Assembly (NCBI RefSeq): GCF_003463065.1
Contig: NZ_QSCM01000001.1
Coordinates: 580,536-644,535, forward strand
Reading direction: 5' to 3'
DNA from: Blautia sp. OF03-15BH
GTDB lineage: Bacteria > Bacillota > Clostridia > Lachnospirales > Lachnospiraceae
DNA length: 64,000 bases
Each line of letters opens with the position of its first letter. Positions within the stretch are counted from its first letter, which is position 1. Both the position numbers and the translations under genes were made by a program. Of this stretch, positions 53,536 through 61,885 are shown piece by piece. The notes beneath the pieces are model-generated. The model saw nothing but the letters and a program-made list of their open reading frames with translations, was not told the origin of the DNA and ran no database searches.

Positions 53536-54201
53536 TTATTTCCCCCCTGTACTGATATATGTCACCTTCACGATCCCCTTCAGGTTCTGAAGGATGTTGA
53601 GCACACTCTCATCAATCTCCTGATCCAGCTCCACAACCATAACTGCCCTTCCGCCTCTCCGGTCACGGTAAACAGACATCGTTGCAATATTGATGGAAAG
53701 CATGGAGAGCATTGTCGTCACTTCTGCCACACGTCCGGGCAGATCCACATGATTGACCACAATGGTCGGCATTTCACAGGTACAGTTGAGTTCGATCCCG
53801 TCCAGCTCATTGATCATGATCCGGCCGCCTCCCAGAGAACAGGCCTGAACTTTCCGTTCCCGTCCATTCTTTCCTTTCACGTAAAGTACCACAGAATTGG
53901 GATGGGCCCCCTTCAGATCCGCAGTCCCGAAAGTAAACTTCAGACCTTCTTTTTCTGCAATAGAAAAACTGTCCGGGATCCGCATGTCATCCGGCTCCAT
54001 GCCAAGAAGTCCGGCAATGATGGCTTTATCTGTTCCATGACCTTTTCCTGTAGCTGCAAAAGAGCCATACATACGGATGTCCGCCTCCACAGGCTCCGCG
54101 CCGAGAAGCTTTCTCGTCATCAGTCCGATCCTTGCAGCTCCCGCCGTATGGGAACTGGACGGTCCTACCATCACAGGACCGAGAATGTCAAAAATGTTCA
54201 T
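53536..54201 (-). CDS. sdaAB: L-serine ammonia-lyase, iron-sulfur-dependent, subunit beta
   Basis: 221 residues. IFDILGPVMVGPSSSHTAGA at the start is the family signature; an ACT domain (about 145-215: TIVVNHVDLPGRVAEVTTML) ends it. Partner of SdaAA. Lies 22 bp after the GHKL gene, so probably one transcript. Confidence 0.96.
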   Translation of the reverse strand: MNIFDILGPVMVGPSSSHTAGAARIGLMTRKLLGAEPVEADIRMYGSFAATGKGHGTDKAIIAGLLGMEPDDMRIPDSFSIAEKEGLKFTFGTADLKGAHPNSVVLYVKGKNGRERKVQACSLGGGRIMINELDGIELNCTCEMPTIVVNHVDLPGRVAEVTTMLSMLSINIATMSVYRDRRGGRAVMVVELDQEIDESVLNILQNLKGIVKVTYISTGGK

Positions 54202-54223
54202 CTTACTACCCTCTTTTTCTACA

Positions 54224-55540
54224 TTAATAGTTTTGTCTCTTTTCTTTCACCTGAAGGGAGATCGTTGTCTGGAACGTATCCGGTCCCTCCTGACAGATCA
54301 CACTTCCACCGTATTTTTCCACGATCTTTTCCAGCAGATACATTCCTTCTCCATATTTGTACGTGCTTCCCCCGGCACTTTTCCTTCTTTTTCGGCTTTT
54401 TAAGGAATCTTGTCTGGAGTTCTGGAAAACAAGGACTTCAAAGCCATAGGCACATTTCGCTTTCACACGGATAAAACGGGGCCGGCCGGGTTCCATATCC
54501 AGACAGTTATCCACCGCATGGTCAAAAAGAGCAATGAAGATCCCCAGCCAGTCTGTGTTTTCCACAAAGCCGCTGTCAAACTGGGCAAGATCCACCTGTA
54601 CCCGGATCTTTCTAGCCCGGCAGAACTCCAGTTTTCTCTGTAAAAGTGCATTCACCGCACAGTTTCCGGAATACTCTACAAAGGCCAGCTTCCCGTATTC
54701 CTGCTGAAGCTTCCAGGAAGCCTCATCCATCTCCTTTTCCCTGCCGGTCAGTGCCAGCCGTTTCATGTCGGAAAGATATTCATCTACATCCTGACTCAGC
54801 TGACGCACCATAAGATTCTGTCTCTCCAGTGCAAGAGAATAATCCTCCAGCACACGCTTCTGCTGGCGGAAATAATACCGTTCTCCCCGGAGCCTCCGCT
54901 TCTGCACACAGAGCAGTGAAAAAGCACCTCCAAGCAGATAACTGCAGGTAACTGCCAGGAGAAAGCCGTCCCATTCACTTTGATCCAGAAGAAAAAGCCC
55001 CATTCCTGTAAGTCCGATCGCCAGCCCTCCGGTAAAAACACTGCATGCCCTCTTCGGAAGTTTCTCGTAAAAATTCCTGTTTAGGATCCAGGCATCCAGG
55101 AAAAACACCAGAACCGTGAGCAATATGGCAGCAGCAACAACCGGCAGCTCATCCACATCCAGAGGGATCCTGTCAAGCCGTTTTCTGGAAAGTGTCTCCG
55201 TCAGAAAGGTTCCCCCGACAACAAGCCCGCGAAAAGTGCTGATAAAAATCAGGCTCTTTCCAAAAATCTGCCTGCTCTTTTCTCCCCAGAGGATCCACGC
55301 GAGAAAGAAAAATTCTTCTGCAAGCAAAAGAGTCAGGATCCAGCAGGCGAAAAAGAAGCCTTCCGGTCCGATCCCAAGACTGTTTAAAAAGCCGAAAATC
55401 CCTGCAGCTCCATGCAAAACAAGAAGTGGATATCTGCCCCTTCTCCAGACCTCTTTTTCTTTTTCTAGGCATCTGTAATACAACCACAGAATCACAGGAA
55501 TATCCAACAGATACAAAGAAATCCCCAAAAACACCTTCAT
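54224..55540 (-). CDS. GHKL-type sensor protein lacking the usual phospho-His
   Basis: 438 residues with six or so membrane helices (1-220), a coiled region, then a GHKL ATPase domain of AgrC/LytS type (N-box DHAVDNCLD; G-box KYGEGMYLLEKIVEKYGG). Where AgrC-like kinases have RHD-x3-N, this has SQDVDEYL, so the phosphate-accepting His is Gln. No response regulator is adjacent. Start at 55540 after GGGAGGG. First in a unit with sdaAB and sdaAA. Kinase activity doubtful. Confidence 0.75.
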   Translation of the reverse strand: MKVFLGISLYLLDIPVILWLYYRCLEKEKEVWRRGRYPLLVLHGAAGIFGFLNSLGIGPEGFFFACWILTLLLAEEFFFLAWILWGEKSRQIFGKSLIFISTFRGLVVGGTFLTETLSRKRLDRIPLDVDELPVVAAAILLTVLVFFLDAWILNRNFYEKLPKRACSVFTGGLAIGLTGMGLFLLDQSEWDGFLLAVTCSYLLGGAFSLLCVQKRRLRGERYYFRQQKRVLEDYSLALERQNLMVRQLSQDVDEYLSDMKRLALTGREKEMDEASWKLQQEYGKLAFVEYSGNCAVNALLQRKLEFCRARKIRVQVDLAQFDSGFVENTDWLGIFIALFDHAVDNCLDMEPGRPRFIRVKAKCAYGFEVLVFQNSRQDSLKSRKRRKSAGGSTYKYGEGMYLLEKIVEKYGGSVICQEGPDTFQTTISLQVKEKRQNY

Positions 55541-55586
55541 CTTTTTCCCTCCCGCTGTCTGTCCTCCATTCTAACACAGGCTGTAC

Positions 55587-55627
55587 AAAAAAAGAAGCCC
55601 GGATTCTTCTTTTCCGGACTTCTTTTT
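55587..55627 (-). terminator. Terminator after the GH42 gene
   Basis: Minus-strand GAAGTCCGG / CCGGGCTTC (one G-U pair), 11-nt loop, then seven T. Confidence 0.88.
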
Positions 55628-55677
55628 CAAAACGTTTCCACATTTGAAATTCCGCTGAAACACGAGCTGTTTATTCC

Positions 55678-57681
55678 TTAAATTTCAACGAGAAAAACAT
55701 CATACTTTTTAAGAGTCATCGTTTCCGTCAGTACATTTCCCTTCAAAAGATCGGTTTTTCCTGCAAATACAGCCGGAAGCTTCCGTTCTTCCTCTTTGAA
55801 GTTCATCACAAAACAAAATGTCTTTTCCCCCTGTTTCCGACAGGTAATTTCAAGTCCCGCACTGTCTGCAACGATACTCTCCACAGCTGCATCTTTGGCA
55901 GCCATATTCAGGATATGCGCTTTTCCGTTTTTCTCCAGCTGGGTACCAATGTAGTAGACACGGCCTTTTCCAAAACAATTCCGCGCTGCCGCCGGTTCTC
56001 CCGCATAGAAATCCTCTTCATAAACCCCCAGGGCTTCTGCTCCTTCCAGATGCATCCGTTCACAGACCAGATTACAGGAACAGTTCGTTCCGTCCACCAG
56101 TTTCACTCCGTTTTTCTGCTCCGGTGCCAGCGCGTCGATCTCTTCTACCCAAAGACCTGCCAGTTCCCGTAAAGGTCCCGGATAACCGCCAAGATACACA
56201 TTATCCGACTGATCCACGATGCCGCTCATGTAAGTCGTCACCAGAACACCTCCTTCTCTGACGAACGCTTCCAGCGCTTCCTTCATCCCTTCCTTTACCA
56301 TATACAAAACAGGTGCCACGATCATCTTGTAACGACTGAAATCACCATCGACAGGAATCATATCCACAGAAATATTTTTCTCATAAAAATACTCATAATA
56401 AGAATGGATCTGTTCCTCATAACGAAGATCCACAGAAGGTCCGCTGGTATATTCCAGTCCCCAGTAATTATCCCAGTCAAACACGATCCCCACCTGTGAC
56501 TCATTCCGGCTGCCCGGGATCAGATCGCTCAATCTCTCCAGCTCTTTTCCCAGCTCCTGAACCTCCCGGAAGACTCTGGTAGCCTCTGTTCCCGCATGAC
56601 TGATCACAGCCCCGTGGAACTTTTCACAGGCACCGACACTTCTTCTGAGCTGGAAAAACTGAATACTATCGGCTCCGTGAGCAATGGTCTGGTAACTCTG
56701 TGCCCTCATCTGCCCCGGACGTTTCAGGGAATTATAAGGCTGCCAGTTCTGCTGGCTCGGAGTCTGTTCCATCAAAAGAAAAGGAGCATCCTTCAGTCCG
56801 CGCATGAGATCATGGCGCATGGCAGTCAGGCTCCACGGCGTATTGTAAGCCGGATAGTTATCCCAGGAAACGATGTCCATTTCTTTTGCCCATTTGAAAT
56901 AATCCAGTTCTTTATACGTCCCCATAAGGTTGGTGGTAATAACCGCTTCTTTATCATATTTTCGGATCGCATCACGCTCATCCATGTAATTCTGCAGCAT
57001 GCTGTCAGAATTGAACCTCTTATAGTCGATGGACATGCCGGCAAAGGCACTTCGTCCATCCCAGAGACCCTCACCCAAAGCATTCGGTGCTACGATTTCT
57101 TCCCAGTCATAGAACGTATGTCCCCAGAATTCTGTATTCCAGGCTTGGTTCACTGCATCCAGTGTGCCATATTTTTTTCGCAGCCATACGCGGAAAGCCT
57201 TCTCACAGTTTTCACAATAGCAGGTTCCGCCGTATTCATTGCTTACATGCCAGCATTTCACATGAGGGTTGGAAGCATATCGTTCTGCAAGCTTCGCTGC
57301 CAGAGCTGCGGAGTATTTCCGGAAAATCTCAGAATTTGGACAGGCATTATGGCGCTGCCCGAATTTATGATGCTTCCCGTCAAAATCCGTACGTTCTACC
57401 TCCGGATATTTTCTTGCCATCCATGCAGGAACAGCTCCGGTGGAAGTAGCAAGAACAATATCGTAATCCTCCTCGCTCAGCATCTTGACAATCTCATCCA
57501 GTTCCGAAAAATCATATTTTTCCTCGGAAGGCTGAATTTTTGCCCAGGAAAACACATTGATGGTAGCACTGTTGATACGGGCATCCCGAAAGATTCGCAT
57601 ATCTTCCTTCCATACTTCTCTCGGCCACTGATTGGGGTTATAATCTCCCCCATATAAAATGCGTTTGATTTCTTTTCCCAT
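55678..57681 (-). CDS. GH42 beta-galactosidase
   Basis: 667 residues. TIM barrel with acid/base Glu149 (HVSNEYGG) and nucleophile Glu305 (LLMEQTPSQQNW); zinc-cluster cysteines 154, 156 and 159 (CYCENC). Then trimerisation and beta domains. No signal peptide, so it acts on galactosides in the cytoplasm. The start at 57681 has GGAGGG; a 16-residue longer form lacks a site. Single-gene unit. Confidence 0.95.
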   Translation of the reverse strand: MGKEIKRILYGGDYNPNQWPREVWKEDMRIFRDARINSATINVFSWAKIQPSEEKYDFSELDEIVKMLSEEDYDIVLATSTGAVPAWMARKYPEVERTDFDGKHHKFGQRHNACPNSEIFRKYSAALAAKLAERYASNPHVKCWHVSNEYGGTCYCENCEKAFRVWLRKKYGTLDAVNQAWNTEFWGHTFYDWEEIVAPNALGEGLWDGRSAFAGMSIDYKRFNSDSMLQNYMDERDAIRKYDKEAVITTNLMGTYKELDYFKWAKEMDIVSWDNYPAYNTPWSLTAMRHDLMRGLKDAPFLLMEQTPSQQNWQPYNSLKRPGQMRAQSYQTIAHGADSIQFFQLRRSVGACEKFHGAVISHAGTEATRVFREVQELGKELERLSDLIPGSRNESQVGIVFDWDNYWGLEYTSGPSVDLRYEEQIHSYYEYFYEKNISVDMIPVDGDFSRYKMIVAPVLYMVKEGMKEALEAFVREGGVLVTTYMSGIVDQSDNVYLGGYPGPLRELAGLWVEEIDALAPEQKNGVKLVDGTNCSCNLVCERMHLEGAEALGVYEEDFYAGEPAAARNCFGKGRVYYIGTQLEKNGKAHILNMAAKDAAVESIVADSAGLEITCRKQGEKTFCFVMNFKEEERKLPAVFAGKTDLLKGNVLTETMTLKKYDVFLVEI

Positions 57682-57724
57682 AAATATTCCCTCCAAATTC
57701 AATTGTCTTCCAGTAGATATACTG

Positions 57725-57754
57725 ATCATATCACATCCGCTGCTGGAACTACAA
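57725..57754 (-). promoter_or_regulatory. Promoter of the GH42 gene
   Basis: Minus-strand TTGTAG, 18-bp spacer, TATGAT. Confidence 0.5.
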
Positions 57755-57800
57755 TAGACTGTTTATAATTCACCCTTATTTTCTCCCAGATTTGCATACA

Positions 57801-57849
57801 AAAATGCTCCGGGAAGTCCACCGATTCATGGACATTCCCGGAGCATTTT
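57801..57849 (-). terminator. Terminator after the binding-protein fragment
   Basis: AATGCTCCGGGAA / TTCCCGGAGCATT with inner TCCA/TGGA, then TTTTTG on the minus strand. Confidence 0.9.
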
Positions 57850-57871
57850 CATAACGCTTCAGAAATTGCTA

Positions 57872-58828
57872 TTATGCCTCATTCAGATATGCATCTAAAT
57901 ATTCAGCAGATTTTTCAAGATCCTGTTTGTGCTCATTTCCAGTCTTAATGATTGTTGAGAACGGAGAATACAGAGGAATAACGATACCGTTGTGGTATGC
58001 GATAAACTCTTCCTGGTTGATTGCATTGAAAACTGCTTTTCTTAAGTTCTCACTTGTAAAAATGTTACCGTCTTTCATATTGAATTTAGCAAAGTTTGCC
58101 GCATGTCTTACATATTTGTAAACCTTGTAATCTTCGTTTCCTTCCAGTGTTGCAACATCATTTGTATTTACAAAGTCAAGAATATCAATCTCGTTTGCAC
58201 GGAAAGAAGAGGTCTGTGCGGTTGCATCTTTAACAAATTTGATCGCAAGATTGGAAATCTTTGCCTCATGCTCTGTTCCAGCCATGTAGCCCGGGTTTTT
58301 CTCGAAAACTACCTGATAATCATCATAAGATACCAGTGCGTAAGGACCGAACATCCAGAGGTGGTTGTTTCCGGATTTGATGTTTGCAGCGTCACCATAG
58401 CATACATCTTTGGTAGCATCATAGGTTTCAACATCAAATTTGGAGTTCATCTCAGTAACAGCCTCTTTATTTAAGATACCTGCAGACTGATGAGCAAGGT
58501 AATTTAATACCTGCGGGAACGGCTCGTTTGTGGTAACTTTTACTACCTGATATACACCATTTGCATTGTCTGCTTTTGTTTTATCAGCGGTTAATGCAGT
58601 AACCTCTTTGTCAAGACCAGCAGATAAGGTTTCGATGATCGGTTTTCCTGAATCAGAATCTTTTACATTCTTCAGTTCGTCCAGATCCTCTAAAATGCTG
58701 ATCTCTTTCATGTGGTTATGAAGGTTGTATGTTTTGTGAAGGGCAACACTCTTCTGATCTGCTGCTCTTGTCAAGGAGAACTGTACATCCTCTGCACCAA
58801 CACGAACACCGGTTGCTACCACATGCAA
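57872..58828 (-). pseudogene. Fragment of a family 5 (peptide/nickel) substrate-binding protein
   Basis: 318 codons. GVRVGAEDVQFSLTRAADQK and KTYNLHNHMKEI match the inside of SBP_bac_5 proteins (usual length over 500). The signal peptide and first 100 or so residues are missing, and the final lobe seems to end early at DAYLNEA. The only start is a TTG with no ribosome-binding site; an in-frame stop separates it from a 35-48 residue reading frame upstream (58868-59014). No transporter genes are next to it. Likely a remnant. Confidence 0.6.
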
Positions 58829-58867
58829 AAGGGAAATAAAACATGCGTTTTGTGCAATTTTTATTTT

Positions 58868-58975
58868 TCAGACACGCTCTAGCATGGTAAAGAATCCTAA
58901 CACCCAAAGACAAACGCGATACTGCGAATTACGATGCATTCTGGCAAATGTACTGCCTAACTTTTCTTTATTCAC
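58868..58975 (-). CDS. Possible 35-aa protein after the desulfidase gene
   Basis: GTG start with AGAGGTG 5 bp upstream; MNKEKLGSTFARMHRNSQYR then a hydrophobic CLWVLGFFTML end. An ATG at 59014 in the same frame overlaps the desulfidase stop. Not recognised. In frame with the binding-protein fragment, so it could be the head of a broken fusion. Low confidence. Confidence 0.25.
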   Translation of the reverse strand: MNKEKLGSTFARMHRNSQYRVCLWVLGFFTMLERV

Positions 58976-59000
58976 CGCTACACCTCTTTTGCTTTGTGCT

Positions 59001-60284
59001 TTAACATCTGTCATGAACCATAATGCTGATGATCTCATCGTTTGTTTCTTTCATACCGTCTTTTCCAAGACGTCCCACATTACGGATCGTCTCATCAGCA
59101 CCCTTTGTAACAATACCGTCTCCTGCACGGAACTGCTGTCCACGGATGTACATATTATATCCGAGGATTCCTGCATCTACTGCTGCTGCGATCTTCGCAG
59201 CACAGGATGCTTTCGCACCGTCACAGACGATACCGGATGTGATCGCAAGTGCATTTACAACCGTATGCGTCACTTCTGCGTAACCGCCTCCGCACAGATA
59301 AGCGATTCCTGTTCCTGCTGCCGCGCCTGCACATACCGCTCCGCAATAGGCGCTTAATCTGCCGATACCTGTCTTCTGATGAATGGCAATCAGGTTGGAT
59401 AATGCCAGTGCCCGGTATAATTTTTCTTCAGAAACCTTTAATTCTTTTGCATACTCGATTACCGGAAGAGAACAGGTCATTCCCTGGTTACCGCTTCCAG
59501 AGTTGATGATAACCGGAAGTTCACAGCCGTTCATACGCGCATCGGAACCGGCTGCAGCTTTCGCTTTTGCTCTTGTTCGGATATTGGTGCCTTCCATATC
59601 CAGAAGCACGCTTCCGATATTTGCACCGTAATTACCTCTTAATCCCTCTTCAGAAATTGCTGTATTGTATTCGATCTGCCGATGTAATACATCATAGATA
59701 TCCGCAATATCTACGGTGTTTACAAAATCCCAGATACTCTTCATATCAAGAATGGAACGGTCTGTAAGACCTTCTTCATTTTCACCTTCTACTTTTATTT
59801 CCAGTAATTTCTCTCCGTTCTTCTCAATAAGGACAATATTGGTATGATAGTTGACAATGCGAACCTTTGCATAGGATTCTCCACTAAAAACTGTCACACC
59901 AATTTCAAATGTAAGACCATTGTCTACATGTTTTACCTCGATCGGAATCTGCGCCAGAAATTCTTTCATCTTCGCACAGTCCTCTGGTGTTACGGAAGCG
60001 ATCACTTCCAGTTCTTTTTCTGCTCTACCAGCTATGATTCCTGCTGTAGCAGCAGCCGGAATTCCCTTCAAATGATCCGTATTCGGAACAATTACGGATT
60101 TTACGTTTTTAATAATACTTCCGCTCGCTTCGATCACTACCTTATCAGGCATTTCACCAAGCACTTCTCTCGCTTTTGCCGCTGCATAAGCAAGCGCAAT
60201 CGGTTCTGTACAGCCCATTGCCGGCACCAGTTCTTCTTTCAAGATCTGGACATATGCGCCATACTTCTCTTCTGACTTTTGCAT
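59001..60284 (-). CDS. L-cysteine desulfidase / L-serine dehydratase-like protein (UPF0597)
   Basis: 427 residues. LKEELVPAMGCTEPIALAYA at the start and VIINSGSGNQGMTCSLPVIE in the middle are hallmarks of the CyuA/YhaM family, an Fe-S enzyme that breaks L-cysteine to pyruvate, ammonia and sulfide. Cys25, the Cys in GMTCSLP and C-terminal cysteines could hold the cluster. The start at 60284 follows AGGAGAGG; a form 7 residues longer is rejected. Promoter at 60368-60396. Confidence 0.88.
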   Translation of the reverse strand: MQKSEEKYGAYVQILKEELVPAMGCTEPIALAYAAAKAREVLGEMPDKVVIEASGSIIKNVKSVIVPNTDHLKGIPAAATAGIIAGRAEKELEVIASVTPEDCAKMKEFLAQIPIEVKHVDNGLTFEIGVTVFSGESYAKVRIVNYHTNIVLIEKNGEKLLEIKVEGENEEGLTDRSILDMKSIWDFVNTVDIADIYDVLHRQIEYNTAISEEGLRGNYGANIGSVLLDMEGTNIRTRAKAKAAAGSDARMNGCELPVIINSGSGNQGMTCSLPVIEYAKELKVSEEKLYRALALSNLIAIHQKTGIGRLSAYCGAVCAGAAAGTGIAYLCGGGYAEVTHTVVNALAITSGIVCDGAKASCAAKIAAAVDAGILGYNMYIRGQQFRAGDGIVTKGADETIRNVGRLGKDGMKETNDEIISIMVHDRC

Positions 60285-60367
60285 TTTCCCTCTCCTATCC
60301 TGCATTTTTCAATTCCTAGTAATTACATATGTTTAATATTTTTGCTCACCGTGCTTACCATTGCTAT

Positions 60368-60396
60368 ATAATACCATATATAACCATTTTGCACAA
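60368..60396 (-). promoter_or_regulatory. Promoter of the desulfidase gene
   Basis: Minus-strand TTGTGC, 17-bp spacer, TATTAT. Palindromic stretches upstream (60432-60457, ATTTTGAACAGTGTTC...CAAAAT; 60460-60485, TTTACCAA...TTGGTAAA) are possible operator sites. Confidence 0.4.
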
Positions 60397-60505
60397 ATAT
60401 TTTTGTCTAAATTTCCAAATATTTTTATTTTGAACAGTGTTCAGAACAAAATGTTTACCAATTTTTTCTCTTTAATTTGGTAAATTGATAGCAGCTTATC
60501 GTGTT

Positions 60506-60593
60506 GTTTTGAACGCAGATAAGCATTCCCCCGCTTCAAGTGCGCGGAGCACTAAGCGGCGGGTGAGGGGGATGCTTATGTCCGCTTTACTCA
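60506..60593. repeat. Family B repeat, complete copy
   Basis: TGAACGCAGATAAGCATTCC ... GGATGCTTATGTCCGCTTTAC: outer stem ATAAGCAT-CCCCC / GGGGG-ATGCTTAT and inner CCGCTT-AGTGC / GCACT-AAGCGG. Lies between the desulfidase and TSCPD genes, before the TSCPD promoter, in the opposite orientation to the copies at 29233 and 34671. Confidence 0.8.
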
Positions 60594-60646
60594 CTGATCA
60601 TTTCACATATAATTTCAAACTCACTCTAGCATTTCTTATAAGGCTA

Positions 60647-60655
60647 TGCTATAAT
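60647..60655 (+). promoter_or_regulatory. Extended -10 promoter of the TSCPD gene
   Basis: TGCTATAAT; -35 poor. Gives a leader of about 155 nt. Confidence 0.5.
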
Positions 60656-60684
60656 CAGTGAAGCAATTTAATAAAGCGAAAAAA

Positions 60685-60722
60685 GGCTTCTGCTTTTATT
60701 GTCAGAAACAATCAGCAGAAGC
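60685..60722 (+). promoter_or_regulatory. Long leader hairpin before the TSCPD gene
   Basis: GCTTCTGCT / AGCAGAAGC with inner ATTGT / ACAAT. A second hairpin ACGGAT / ATCCGT follows at 60762-60782. No T-run. Possible translational control element; not matched to a known class. Confidence 0.5.
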
Positions 60723-60817
60723 TCTGTAAGACAATCATTTGGTTATTCGCGGCCAACAAAACGGATCACAGGAACATCCGTTTCACAAAGACAAATCAAT
60801 ATAAGGGAGGTTTACTC

Positions 60818-61069
60818 ATGGAATTCACACCAAAGGGAGTCTGTTCTAAAAATATCCACTTAGAGGTGGATGAGGCAGGACACATTCATAATGTACAATT
60901 CACTGCTGGATGTAACGGTAACTTACAGGGTATTGGCCGTCTCGTTGAGGGCATGGATATTCACGAAGCGATTTCACGCATCGAAGGCATCAAATGCGGA
61001 GCTAAGCCAACATCCTGCCCGGATCAGCTTGCAGCTGCATTAAAAGAATATTTAAAAGATAATCAGTAA
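60818..61069 (+). CDS. TSCPD-domain protein (TIGR03905 type)
   Basis: 83 residues. Entire protein is one small domain with Cys9, Cys32, Cys55 and Cys64, ending in TSCPDQLAAALKEYL. The same domain occurs at the tail of B12-dependent ribonucleotide reductases, where it binds metal; the stand-alone form has no known role. AGGGAGG upstream of ATG. Own promoter, structured leader and terminator. Confidence 0.88.
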   Translation: MEFTPKGVCSKNIHLEVDEAGHIHNVQFTAGCNGNLQGIGRLVEGMDIHEAISRIEGIKCGAKPTSCPDQLAAALKEYLKDNQ

Positions 61070-61100
61070 GCAGTTATCTGTTTTTATCTTTGAGTACAGA

Positions 61101-61137
61101 AAAGCAGGCCGGAATTTCTCCCGCCTGCTTTCTTTTA
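61101..61137 (+). terminator. Terminator after the TSCPD gene
   Basis: AAAGCAGGC / GCCTGCTTT with a 13-nt loop, then CTTTTATT. Confidence 0.8.
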
Positions 61138-61290
61138 TTACACAAAATCCATCCTTGAAAGAAAACTGAATGCTGCGCTCTTTTCGGCTTGATGCTTCTT
61201 GCTGAAAACTCTGCCAATAAATCCAACCAGAAGTGCCGCAATGACAGTGCCTTCACGTACACCATGAAAGGTATCCGATGAAGCCAAAAG
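61138..61290 (-). pseudogene. C-terminal remnant of a YczE/YitT-like membrane protein
   Basis: FHGVREGTVIAALLVGFIGR followed by a Lys-rich end resembles the last membrane helix of YczE/DUF6198 proteins. The upstream part is lost and the frame starts within unrelated sequence next to the phosphatidyltransferase end. Family call is tentative. Confidence 0.4.
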
Positions 61291-61318
61291 ACAAGCAAAC
61301 GTTCTCAGTGAAGTTTGA

Positions 61319-61885
61319 TCAAACTTCTTTAAAAGTCCTGGTATTCTGGATAATGTACAGAACAACCGATACGACCATCATGATAGCACACAAACCAATC
61401 AACAGATCTGATACCATCGGTGTAATGTGGAGCCATATAATATGCACCGCTGCTGTTCCATATAATAAAAAGGTTACTATTTTTCCATGCCAGTCTGCAC
61501 CGTGTACTTTTCCTGTCTTTTGTATTACAAGGCATCCGCTAACCGCCATATAAAGTTCCTTAACCGCCATTATAACGATTAACAGAAGCATATGCGGAAA
61601 GCGGACAAACAAGCAAATCAGCATTGCTGCCTGTGTCAGCTTATCAGCAACCGGATCAAGTATTTTTCCCAGATTGCTAATCATATGGAATCTTCTTGCA
61701 ATATATCCATCAGCGAGATCCGTAAGACCGGATAGCAATAAGATCTCTCCCGTTAACAAAGGCTTTTCCTTTACACAATAGCTCCATATCATTACCGGGA
61801 TCAGACAAAGCCGAAAAAAAGAAAGCAGATTAGGAATCGTAATAATTCTATTCAAATTTTCTTCCTGACTTACTTCACTCTGCAT
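61319..61885 (-). CDS. CDP-alcohol phosphatidyltransferase (PgsA-like)
   Basis: 188 residues, about five membrane helices. The class motif is complete: Asp59-Gly60-x2-Ala63-Arg64-x8-Gly73-x3-Asp77-x3-Asp81. Makes a phospholipid head-group transfer from CDP-diacylglycerol; glycerol-3-phosphate (PgsA) is likely but not proved. Overlaps the FUSC-like gene by 16 bp. Confidence 0.92.
   Translation of the reverse strand: MQSEVSQEENLNRIITIPNLLSFFRLCLIPVMIWSYCVKEKPLLTGEILLLSGLTDLADGYIARRFHMISNLGKILDPVADKLTQAAMLICLFVRFPHMLLLIVIMAVKELYMAVSGCLVIQKTGKVHGADWHGKIVTFLLYGTAAVHIIWLHITPMVSDLLIGLCAIMMVVSVVLYIIQNTRTFKEV

Noticed and set aside
58716..58913. 65-codon minus-strand frame upstream of the binding-protein fragment
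   Set aside because: Overlaps the fragment in another frame; no ribosome-binding site.
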